Source: Bacteroidetes bacterium HGW-Bacteroidetes-2
GTDB taxonomy: Bacteria; Bacteroidota; Bacteroidia; Flavobacteriales; Flavobacteriaceae
Length of the DNA stretch: 64,000 nucleotides
Direction: 5' to 3'
Assembly (NCBI GenBank): GCA_002842575.1
Contig: PHDJ01000011.1
Span: 1 to 64,000 of the forward strand
Below, piece after piece: positions 15,931-22,922 of the stretch (within the stretch, counting starts at the first letter, position 1; each line of letters begins with the position of its first letter). The notes beneath the pieces are model-generated. The model was not told the DNA's origin. It did no database searches and saw only the letters and a program-made list of their open reading frames with translations. The position numbers and the translations under genes are program-made.

Positions 15931-16407
15931 TTAATTTAATTTATTAAAATTCATATAAATTGTAAACGGTTTTCCTTCTACGGTTAGGCGTTGTTCCCAA
16001 ACCATATTGGTATCGTTAAGTTGTGATAAACGTACTCTAAAACCTTGTTTGGTTTCCGATTTTCCGCGTTCATCAGTTGGTTTAAGAAGAAAATCGTATA
16101 GACCAGTAGAAGCATCAACTTGATCAATTGTGAAGATAAAATTTCTTTCTCCCATAGAACAGCCTGCTCCATGGATGGTGTATAATCCTGTATTATTATT
16201 AGGAATAAAACGCCAAGTACTATTTTCAAAACAATCTTTAGAAACGTCGTTAAAAATGGTGACGCTATAGCTTCCGCTTTCACTGTAGCTAATAGAATTA
16301 ATAATCCACTCTCCTTTTATAATTTTTTTTGAGTCTCGAACATCTTTTGGTGTTCCGCAAGCTAAAAGCAAAGCTGCAACGGTAAATAATACAATAATTT
16401 TTTTCAT
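15931..16407 (-). CDS. Lipocalin-like lipoprotein
   Basis: A 158-residue lipoprotein with lipidated Cys17 (LLLAC). The mature part starts with KGEWIINSISY, close to the first strand of lipocalin-like domains of Bacteroidota, and continues as predicted beta strands ending in WEQRLTVEGKPFTIYMNF. It lies directly upstream of the OmpA lipoprotein gene, seven bases apart, so both are likely cell-envelope proteins expressed together. The ligand, if any, is unknown. Confidence 0.78.
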   Translation of the reverse strand: MKKIIVLFTVAALLLACGTPKDVRDSKKIIKGEWIINSISYSESGSYSVTIFNDVSKDCFENSTWRFIPNNNTGLYTIHGAGCSMGERNFIFTIDQVDASTGLYDFLLKPTDERGKSETKQGFRVRLSQLNDTNMVWEQRLTVEGKPFTIYMNFNKLN

Positions 16408-16470
16408 AGGTAAATGGTTTAATAGGTGTTAATTTAGTTAAGTTAATAAATGTTTTTTAGACTTCAAAAT

Positions 16471-16632
16471 TTATTTTTTAAAGAGTCTAAATACCAAAGA
16501 AAGGATAAAAAGAATAATAAAAATATAGAATATTATCTTTGCGATACCTGCTGTGCCGGCAGCAATTTCTCCAAAGCCAAAAATAGCCGCTACTAAAGCG
16601 ATGATTAATAGAATAACAATCCAACGTATCAT
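16471..16632 (-). CDS. DUF1328 family small membrane protein
   Basis: A 53-residue protein with two hydrophobic helices: MIRWIVILLIIALVAAIFGF and a second one after GEIAAGTAGIAK. The pattern LIIALVAAIFGFG-IA--A-GIAKI is characteristic of DUF1328 (YtjA-like) inner-membrane peptides, which are often induced by envelope or osmotic stress in other bacteria; that link is general knowledge of the family. It lies 63 bases upstream of the lipocalin-like gene on the same strand and may share its transcript. Confidence 0.88.
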   Translation of the reverse strand: MIRWIVILLIIALVAAIFGFGEIAAGTAGIAKIIFYIFIILFILSLVFRLFKK

Positions 16633-16719
16633 ATTTTAAATATTAACACTATAAAGATATAGTAAATTACTCCGGCATATAAAAATGTTAGTAATCTTTT
16701 AACCATTTTTGTTAAAAAA

Positions 16720-18726
16720 TTAATAATTTAAAAGATTTAATAAATCGTTTTCGAAGCGCTCTTTTGGAAGGTATTGTTTTTCTAATTGTGGAGCAAATGG
16801 TATGGGAGTGTTTAAACTACCTACACGTTTTACTGGTGCATCTAGATTTTTAAAACAATTTTCAGTAATCATGGCAGAAATGTCGGATGCAATTCCTCCA
16901 AAAACAGCATCTTCTTGAAGAATAATTACTTTTCCAGTTTTCTTAACCGAGGTAAAAATGGCTTCCTCATCTAAAGGTTGCAAAGTCCTTAAATCGATAA
17001 CATCTGCATTAATATTTGGATGTTTTTCTAATGTTTCTAGTGCCCAATGTACTCCTGCTCCATAGGTTATAATCGTAATGTCATTCCCTTCTTTTAATAA
17101 AGAAGCTTTTCCTAAAGGCAAGGTATAATAGCTTGTAGGCACATCCTGATGCACGCTTCTGTATAATGCTTTATGTTCAAAAAACAAAACAGGGTTTGGG
17201 TCTTCGATACTTGCATTGAGCAATCCTTTTGCGTCATAAGGAAATGCTGGATAAACCACTTTAAGCCCAGGGGTATGTGTAAACCATGCTTCGTTGGTTT
17301 GGCTATGAAATGGTCCTGCTCCCACACCTGCGCCACATGGCATTCGCACCACTACATCGGCATTTTCGCTCCATCGGTAGTGACTTTTTGCTAAATAATT
17401 AACCACAGGATTAAACCCTGAGCTTACAAAATCTGCAAATTGCATTTCTACAACGGCCTTAAAACCATTAATAGACAAACCCATAGCTGCAGAAACAATG
17501 GCAGATTCACAAATAGGTGTATTGCGAACCCTATCTTTTCCGAATTTATCTAAAAATCCTTCTGTTATTTTAAAAACGCCCCCATACTCTGCAACGTCTT
17601 GCCCCATGATTACTAAATTGGTATACCGTTGCATACTTTGTCTAAGACCTTCCGAAATTGCATCTATTAAGCGTATATTTTTTTCTTCCAATAATGGTTT
17701 AACTTCTTGATAAACAAACTTTTTATATACATCATTTAACTCTTTACTTTCGTCTGATTCGATTGCGTTTTCAGCATATGCTAAGTCAAGACTATGATTG
17801 ATATCTGTTTTAATTTCTTTTTTATATGCTGTTTTTATGTCTTCAGAAAGAATGTTGTTTTCAAATAAATATCGTTCAAAATTAGATATAGGATCCTTTA
17901 GCGCCCAAGATTCTATCAACTCATTAGGTACATATTTTGTACCGCTTGCTTCTTCATGACCTCGCATTCTAAAAGTAATAAACTCCAGTAAAATAGGTCT
18001 TGGATTTTCACGCATACTTTCTGCCAAAGCAGAAACTTTGGTAAAAACTTCAATAATATTATTTCCGTCTATTTGGTGAGCTTCCATACCATACCCAATG
18101 CCCTTATCTACCATTTGTTTGCAGCGGTATTGTTCGTTTGTTGGTGTAGAAAGTCCGTATCCATTATTTTCAATACAAAATAGAACAGGTAAATCCCACA
18201 CAGAAGCTACGTTTAATGCTTCATGAAAATCGCCTTCGCTTGTTCCGCCTTCTCCTGTAAATACTGCAGTTATTTGTTTATTTTTTTTAAGTATGTTGGC
18301 TAAAGCAATGCCATCAGCCACCCCTAATTGAGGACCAAGATGTGAAATCATTCCAACAATCTTGAATTCCTGTGTGCCAAAATGAAAAGAACGATCTCTA
18401 CCTTTAGTAAAGCCACTAGCTTTGCCTTGCCATTGTGCAAACAAACGATGTAAGGGTATATCACGAGCAGTAAACACACCTAGATTTCTGTGCATCGGAA
18501 GAATATACTCTTCAGGAGTTAAAGCAGCAGTTACTCCAACAGAGATAGCTTCTTGTCCAATACCACTAAACCATTTAGAAATTTTTCCCTGACGAAGCAA
18601 AATGAGCATTTTTTCTTCTATTAACCGAGGCTTAAGCATCGTTTTGTAGAGGTATAAGAGTTGCTGGTTTGTTACTTTATGTTTTTTAAAAATAATGGCC
18701 GTTTTTTCAGAAATTTCAGTATGCAT
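16720..18726 (-). CDS. Fused 2-oxoacid dehydrogenase E1 (alpha + beta subunits)
   Basis: A 668-residue thiamine-diphosphate enzyme catalysing oxidative decarboxylation of 2-oxoacids, most likely branched-chain ones, as the E1 part of a dehydrogenase complex. Residues about 20-330 are the alpha part with the TPP motif GEGGTSEGDFHEALN (from 158) ending at ENN (186-188). Residues about 335-668 are the beta part with MGQDVAEYGGVFK and a C-terminal transketolase domain. In many bacteria the two are separate genes; the single chain is common in Bacteroidota. E2 and E3 are not in the window. It is monocistronic here, with its upstream region shared with a divergent oxygenase gene. Confidence 0.93.
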   Translation of the reverse strand: MHTEISEKTAIIFKKHKVTNQQLLYLYKTMLKPRLIEEKMLILLRQGKISKWFSGIGQEAISVGVTAALTPEEYILPMHRNLGVFTARDIPLHRLFAQWQGKASGFTKGRDRSFHFGTQEFKIVGMISHLGPQLGVADGIALANILKKNKQITAVFTGEGGTSEGDFHEALNVASVWDLPVLFCIENNGYGLSTPTNEQYRCKQMVDKGIGYGMEAHQIDGNNIIEVFTKVSALAESMRENPRPILLEFITFRMRGHEEASGTKYVPNELIESWALKDPISNFERYLFENNILSEDIKTAYKKEIKTDINHSLDLAYAENAIESDESKELNDVYKKFVYQEVKPLLEEKNIRLIDAISEGLRQSMQRYTNLVIMGQDVAEYGGVFKITEGFLDKFGKDRVRNTPICESAIVSAAMGLSINGFKAVVEMQFADFVSSGFNPVVNYLAKSHYRWSENADVVVRMPCGAGVGAGPFHSQTNEAWFTHTPGLKVVYPAFPYDAKGLLNASIEDPNPVLFFEHKALYRSVHQDVPTSYYTLPLGKASLLKEGNDITIITYGAGVHWALETLEKHPNINADVIDLRTLQPLDEEAIFTSVKKTGKVIILQEDAVFGGIASDISAMITENCFKNLDAPVKRVGSLNTPIPFAPQLEKQYLPKERFENDLLNLLNY

Positions 18727-18837
18727 AATTAGGTATATATTCAGTTTGTAAAAGTAGAAAAAAATGTTGTTTTGAATTCATTTAAGGAAACAAAAAATGA
18801 ATGAAGTGTTTCCTTTTAAAACCTTTTTTATTTTTGG

Positions 18838-18845
18838 TATCTTTG
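18838..18845 (+). promoter_or_regulatory. -7 box (TATCTTTG) before the oxygenase gene
   Basis: An exact TAnnTTTG match 28 bases before the ATG at 18874, in a T-rich context. The -33 region is weak. Confidence 0.5.
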
Positions 18846-18873
18846 AAGCGATTAAACCTATAAAAATGGAACT

Positions 18874-19824
18874 ATGAATACAATACCAAGTGTTAATTTA
18901 GCTGATTTTTTAAGTGAAGATTCTATACGAAAACAAAAATTTGTAGAGGAAATAGGTGCCGCTTATGAAGAAATAGGGTTTGTATCCTTAAAAAATCATT
19001 TTTTAAGTGATGTTTTAGTGGATGCATTATACAAAGAAGTAAAAGCTTTTTTTGCATTGCCTTTAGAGACCAAAAAGAAATATGAACGTATAGAGCTTGG
19101 AGGACAGCGTGGGTATGTGTCTTTTGGAAAAGAACATGCAAAGGGTAAAAAAGAAGGCGACTTGAAAGAATTTTGGCATTTTGGACAAGAGCCAGATGCT
19201 GAGGCAAAACTCATAGATGTTTATCCAGATAATATACAAGTAGAAGAACTACCTAATTTTAATAAAACTGGAATGGAAGCATACCAAATGCTAGAAAAAA
19301 CAGGTATTTATGTGCTTCGGGCTTTGGCTTTGTATTTAGGTTTAGATGAATTTTATTTTGACCATTGGGCCAGAAATGGAAACAGCATTTTACGACCCAT
19401 TCACTACCCTCCTATTACGGAAGAACCAAAAGGAGCTGTTCGTGCAGGAGCACATGGCGATATCAATTTAATAACATTATTAATGGGAGCATCTTCTGGA
19501 GGTTTACAAGTGCTTCGAAAGGACGGTCAATGGATAGATGCAATTCCACAAGAGGATGAATTAGTCATTAATGTGGGTGATATGTTAGAACGCCATACCA
19601 ATAATAAATTACGATCTACCATTCACCGAGTTATAAATCCACCAAAAGAAGAATGGAGTAATCCAAGATATTCCATCCCATTTTTTATGCATCCCCGAAG
19701 TGATATGAAATTAAATTGCCTTGAGGTTTGTATAGATGAAAATCATCCAAAAGCCTTTGAAGATATTTCTGCGGGTGACTTTCTTTATCAACGATTGGTG
19801 GATATTGGATTGATTAAAAACTAG
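18874..19824 (+). CDS. Isopenicillin-N-synthase-like 2-oxoglutarate/Fe(II) oxygenase
   Basis: A 316-residue cytoplasmic dioxygenase. An N-terminal DIOX-like region (about 5-110) precedes the double-stranded beta-helix. The iron ligands are visible: His194 and Asp196 in AHGD, and His251 in STIHRV. Arg265-x-Ser267 in NPRYSI is the 2-oxoglutarate carboxylate-binding pair. Length and layout match the bacterial isopenicillin N synthase family oxygenases, most of which do not make penicillins; the substrate is unknown. It is first in a + strand run with the SUI1 factor and nucleoside phosphorylase, 64 bases before the former. Confidence 0.9.
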   Translation: MNTIPSVNLADFLSEDSIRKQKFVEEIGAAYEEIGFVSLKNHFLSDVLVDALYKEVKAFFALPLETKKKYERIELGGQRGYVSFGKEHAKGKKEGDLKEFWHFGQEPDAEAKLIDVYPDNIQVEELPNFNKTGMEAYQMLEKTGIYVLRALALYLGLDEFYFDHWARNGNSILRPIHYPPITEEPKGAVRAGAHGDINLITLLMGASSGGLQVLRKDGQWIDAIPQEDELVINVGDMLERHTNNKLRSTIHRVINPPKEEWSNPRYSIPFFMHPRSDMKLNCLEVCIDENHPKAFEDISAGDFLYQRLVDIGLIKN

Positions 19825-19888
19825 TCCTATGTTATAGAAAATAAATTCCAAAAAGAGATAATTAATCGATCCTTAACAGATACTTAAA

Positions 19889-20221
19889 ATGGATTTACAA
19901 GACCAACTAAAACACTTATTTCCAGACCATGAGCTTTCAGAAGCGGAAGAAAATGGCGAAAACCAAGAAAAAAAACTTTGCATGCAAAAAGAGCCTTTAC
20001 TCTGCAAATATGAAAGACGCAAAGGAAATCCTACAACCATTATTGAAGGTTATACAGGAAATTCAGAGGACTTTAAAATTTTAGCTAAGGAGTTAAAAAC
20101 CACATTAGGCGTTGGAGGAAGCTTTAAAAAAGATCAAATAATTTTACAGGGCGATTACCGCAATGAAATTATGGACCTTTTAAAAGACCGAGGCTTTAAG
20201 GTAAAACGCGTTGGGGGTTGA
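19889..20221 (+). CDS. yciH: SUI1/YciH family translation factor
   Basis: A 110-residue protein homologous to eukaryotic eIF1. The C-terminal two-thirds carries the SUI1 domain: YERRKGNPTTIIEGY, then KELKTTLGVGGSFKKDQIILQGDYR and GFKVKRVGG at the end. Bacterial YciH is thought to affect start-codon selection or repress translation under stress (knowledge of the family). The N-terminal 35 residues are acidic and variable. A weak hairpin follows the stop. Confidence 0.92.
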   Translation: MDLQDQLKHLFPDHELSEAEENGENQEKKLCMQKEPLLCKYERRKGNPTTIIEGYTGNSEDFKILAKELKTTLGVGGSFKKDQIILQGDYRNEIMDLLKDRGFKVKRVGG

Positions 20222-20228
20222 AAATTTG

Positions 20229-20254
20229 AAATACCATTTTTCAGAGGTATTTTT
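20229..20254 (+). terminator. Weak rho-independent terminator after yciH
   Basis: A 7-bp stem (20229-20235 with 20246-20252), a 10-base loop and a short T run. Weak but correctly placed. Confidence 0.4.
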
Positions 20255-20301
20255 CCTTTAAAAAATAATCTTTTTAATATAATTTAAAATCGAATAGAAT
20301 C

Positions 20302-21171
20302 ATGAAAATTCAAGAATCAGAGCTTATCTTAAATCCGGACGGTAGTGTTTACCACTTACATTTAAAACCGGGGCAAGTTGCCAATACCGTTATAACGGTT
20401 GGTGATTCTGATCGTGTTGAAGAAATTACTAAGCATTTTGAAGAAGTAGAATTTACCATTCAAAACCGAGAATTTAAAACACAAACCGGTTCCTATAAAG
20501 GCAATCGCATCACCGTTATTTCAACAGGAATTGGTACAGACAATATAGATATTGTATTAAATGAGATGGACGCAGTTGTAAACATTGATTTAGAAAAACG
20601 ATTAGTTAAAAAAGCATTAACTTCTTTAGATATTATTCGAGTAGGAACATCGGGCTCTATACAGGAAAATATTCCTTTAGATTCATTTGTTGTCAGTAAA
20701 ATGGCCATTGGTTTTGATAGTGTTTTGCATTTTTATGAAAACGAATCCATACAGGAAAAAGGCGCAACAGAAGCATTTATAAAACATGCCAACTGGTTTA
20801 CTAAAAAATCAGATCCATATATTATAGCTTCAGATGAAACACTTTCTAATAAATTTAAATCAACTAAAACAAGATTTGGCATAACGGCTACTAATGTTGG
20901 ATTTTATGGACCTCAAGGTCGTGTACTCCGACTTCCATTACAAGACCCAGAGATCAATACAAAATTAGCCACATTTACTTATAAAGATTTATTCATTACC
21001 AATATGGAAATGGAAACAGCAGGTATTTACGGACTTTCTAAATTATTAGGACATAAAGCAGTATCTCTTAATGCTATTATTGCAAACCGGGTCACAGGTA
21101 ATTTCACTAAAAACCCTGCAAAACTTGTAGAAGAGTTAATCCAGTTTGCTCTAGAACGTATTATTAAATAA
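20302..21171 (+). CDS. Nucleoside phosphorylase (uridine/purine phosphorylase family)
   Basis: A 289-residue cytoplasmic enzyme expected to split a nucleoside with phosphate. Family marks include VGDSDRVEEI near residue 35 (phosphate-binding loop with GD-R), ISTGIGTDNIDIVLNE at about 75, DIIRVGTSGSIQ at about 113-124, and TNMEMETAGIYGLSKLLG near 235 (the base/ribose binding MEMET motif). Uridine phosphorylase-like by overall pattern, but base preference cannot be settled here. The downstream binding-protein gene starts nine bases after the stop, so they likely form an operon. Confidence 0.9.
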   Translation: MKIQESELILNPDGSVYHLHLKPGQVANTVITVGDSDRVEEITKHFEEVEFTIQNREFKTQTGSYKGNRITVISTGIGTDNIDIVLNEMDAVVNIDLEKRLVKKALTSLDIIRVGTSGSIQENIPLDSFVVSKMAIGFDSVLHFYENESIQEKGATEAFIKHANWFTKKSDPYIIASDETLSNKFKSTKTRFGITATNVGFYGPQGRVLRLPLQDPEINTKLATFTYKDLFITNMEMETAGIYGLSKLLGHKAVSLNAIIANRVTGNFTKNPAKLVEELIQFALERIIK

Positions 21172-21180
21172 GACACTTGC

Positions 21181-22035
21181 ATGAAAGAAATACGCATTGG
21201 AGGTGTTCCTGAACATTTTAACCTTGCCTGGTATCTTACCCTAAAAGAAAAATCTTTTCAAAAAGAAGGAATTAACTTGCGTTGGAAAAATTATTTTGGA
21301 GGCACAGGCGCAATGAATAAAGGACTTCGGGAAAAAGAAATTGATATTGCCATAATTCTTACCGAAGGTATTATTAGAGATATCATTAATGGAAATCCAT
21401 CAAAAATTGTTCAGGTTTTTGTTAAATCACCTTTGATTTGGGGTATTCACGTAGCTTCTACTTCTCCCTACCAAACCATCTCAGATTTAAAAGGAAAACA
21501 TGCCGCAATAAGTCGTTTTGGCTCTGGTTCGCATTTAATGGCTCACATTCATGCAAAAAATCAAGGCTGGGACTTGACTAAAGATTTAAAATTTAGAGAA
21601 ATAAGTAATTTAGAAGGTGCTTTAAAAGGACTTCCCATAGGCATAGGCGACTATTTTATGTGGGAAAAATTTACCACAAAACCTTATGTAGATAATGGTG
21701 TTTTTAGAAGATTAGGCAACTGCCCAACTCCCTGGCCTTGTTTTGTTATTGCAATAAGAAATGAAATTTTAGAAAAGGACTCCGAAAGTATAAAAACTAT
21801 TTTAGAAATTATTAATCAAGAAACCAAACAATTTAAAACCTTGCCAAACATTGATAGCATCATCTCTAATAGGTATAATCAGAAAATAGAAGATGTAAGA
21901 GAGTGGTTATCTATTACTCAATGGAGCCAAGAACAACTGGAAGAAAATGACATTCAAGAAGTTCAAAATCAACTTTATACTATTAATTTAATTGATAAAA
22001 AGATTCCTTCTGAAACCATTCTTTATAAAATCTAA
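21181..22035 (+). CDS. Type II periplasmic-binding-fold protein without signal peptide (NMT1/THI5-like)
   Basis: A 284-residue protein whose sequence follows ABC-transporter substrate-binding proteins of the NMT1/THI5/SsuA kind: KEIRIGGVPEHFNLAWYL at the start, then EGINLRWKNYFGGTGAMNKGLREKEIDIAII and DLKGKHAAISRFGSGSHLMAH. There is no signal peptide or lipobox before the fold begins at residue 3, so it should be cytoplasmic, and no permease or ATPase gene is nearby. It is nine bases downstream of a nucleoside phosphorylase. A cytoplasmic enzyme or sensor built on this fold is possible; function not known. Confidence 0.82.
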   Translation: MKEIRIGGVPEHFNLAWYLTLKEKSFQKEGINLRWKNYFGGTGAMNKGLREKEIDIAIILTEGIIRDIINGNPSKIVQVFVKSPLIWGIHVASTSPYQTISDLKGKHAAISRFGSGSHLMAHIHAKNQGWDLTKDLKFREISNLEGALKGLPIGIGDYFMWEKFTTKPYVDNGVFRRLGNCPTPWPCFVIAIRNEILEKDSESIKTILEIINQETKQFKTLPNIDSIISNRYNQKIEDVREWLSITQWSQEQLEENDIQEVQNQLYTINLIDKKIPSETILYKI

Positions 22036-22100
22036 AAAAATGTTAATTTAAACGCAACCATTTTTTATATTATACATCTATAAGGAAACAAACCAACGTT

Positions 22101-22208
22101 ATGACCACATTTTTAATTATTATTGGGGCACTTATAGCTTGTAATTTTTTGCTTTTGCATTTTAGCTGTAATGACGCCTCTGAAACGCATACTCCAGACG
22201 AAGAATAA
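22101..22208 (+). CDS. 35-residue membrane peptide
   Basis: The ATG at 22101 opens a 35-residue frame: one hydrophobic helix (FLIIIGALIACNFLLLHF) followed by a short acidic tail (SETHTPDEE). It looks like a single-pass small membrane protein of a type common in Flavobacteriaceae. It follows the binding-protein gene by 65 bases, with a purine-rich leader (AAGGAAAC) upstream. Function unknown. Confidence 0.55.
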   Translation: MTTFLIIIGALIACNFLLLHFSCNDASETHTPDEE

Positions 22209-22255
22209 AAATTACAAAAAAAGAATTTTATTTTTGTCATTTTTATTTTTTTGAA

Positions 22256-22882
22256 TTACCAATTAATTTTTTCCTCCCCCTTTTCTTTTAAATAATTATT
22301 GGTTTTACTGAAATGTTTGTTGCCAAACCAGTTAAGAACTAGATGTTTTGTTTGGTCAATTAGTGTTATCTTCTTTTTAGCATATCCTCCCCAAAGCAGA
22401 AATACCACCCCTTTTTTTTGCTCCGAAATAGTTTTAATAATCGTATCTGTAAATACCTCCCAGCCTTTGTTTTGATGTGAAGCCGCTTGGTGTGCTCTTA
22501 CGGTTAAGGTTGCATTTAATAGTAAAACACCCTGTTTTGCCCAATGTTCTAAATTTCCACTTGGTGGTATTTCAATTTGAAGATCCTTTTTAATTTCTAA
22601 AAATATATTTTGAAGCGATGGAGGTTTTGCAATGCCCTTATGAACAGAAAAACACAAGCCATTTGCCTGCCCTAAATCGTGATATGGATCCTGACCTATA
22701 ATAACCACTTTTACTTTTGAGAAAGGCGTTTGGGTAAAAGCTGAAAATACCTCTTCTATTGGTGGAAAACACAATTCTTTGCTATATTCTTCTTTTACAA
22801 ATTTTGTCAAGATTTTGAAATACTCTTTTTCAAATTCTGTTGAAAGTTTCTCCCGCCAACTTTCTTCTATTTTTTCGTGCAT
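22256..22882 (-). CDS. ung: Uracil-DNA glycosylase, with the HPSPLS loop deleted
   Basis: A 208-residue family-1 UDG that should remove uracil from DNA. Present: GQDPYH (63-68, water-activating Asp65), FSV after the Tyr-like stacking position, LLLNATLTVRA with Asn123, VVFLLWG and the C-terminal KHFSKTN...INW. Missing: the segment of about 12-13 residues that holds HPSPLSA, i.e. the catalytic His and the DNA-intercalating Leu. The chain jumps in frame from HLVLN184 to W185FGNKHF (junction at about 22330/22331). Activity should be severely reduced unless this is a sequence error. I use the ATG at 22882, not an in-frame codon at 22936, which lies within the start of the divergent mutS2. Confidence 0.88.
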   Translation of the reverse strand: MHEKIEESWREKLSTEFEKEYFKILTKFVKEEYSKELCFPPIEEVFSAFTQTPFSKVKVVIIGQDPYHDLGQANGLCFSVHKGIAKPPSLQNIFLEIKKDLQIEIPPSGNLEHWAKQGVLLLNATLTVRAHQAASHQNKGWEVFTDTIIKTISEQKKGVVFLLWGGYAKKKITLIDQTKHLVLNWFGNKHFSKTNNYLKEKGEEKINW

Positions 22883-22885
22883 TAT

Positions 22886-22910
22886 GCTTACTTTTACCGT
22901 AAAAATAAGC
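22886..22910. promoter_or_regulatory. 25-bp palindrome between ung and mutS2 (possible operator)
   Basis: The sequence is symmetric about base 22898: arms of 12 bases with 11 matching pairs, ending in GCTTA/TAAGC and centred on TTTTACCGTAAAA. It fills most of the 40-base gap between the two divergent start codons, three bases from the ung ATG. It could bind a dimeric regulator of both genes, or fold in the ung leader RNA. Confidence 0.5.
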
Positions 22911-22922
22911 AGAATATCTTTA

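Noticed and set aside
15534-15939. Two + strand frames opposite the OmpA lipoprotein
   Set aside because: They mirror the Gly/Ala-rich zipper codons of the real gene; the protein sequences are low complexity.
16697-16717. Seven-bp hairpin just after the E1 gene
   Set aside because: The stem is AT-rich and no T run follows on the minus strand, so a terminator call is not supported.
22214-22237. ACAAAAA/TTTTTGT hairpin between the 35-residue peptide gene and ung
   Set aside because: The stem is only A-T pairs with one C-G, too weak to call.
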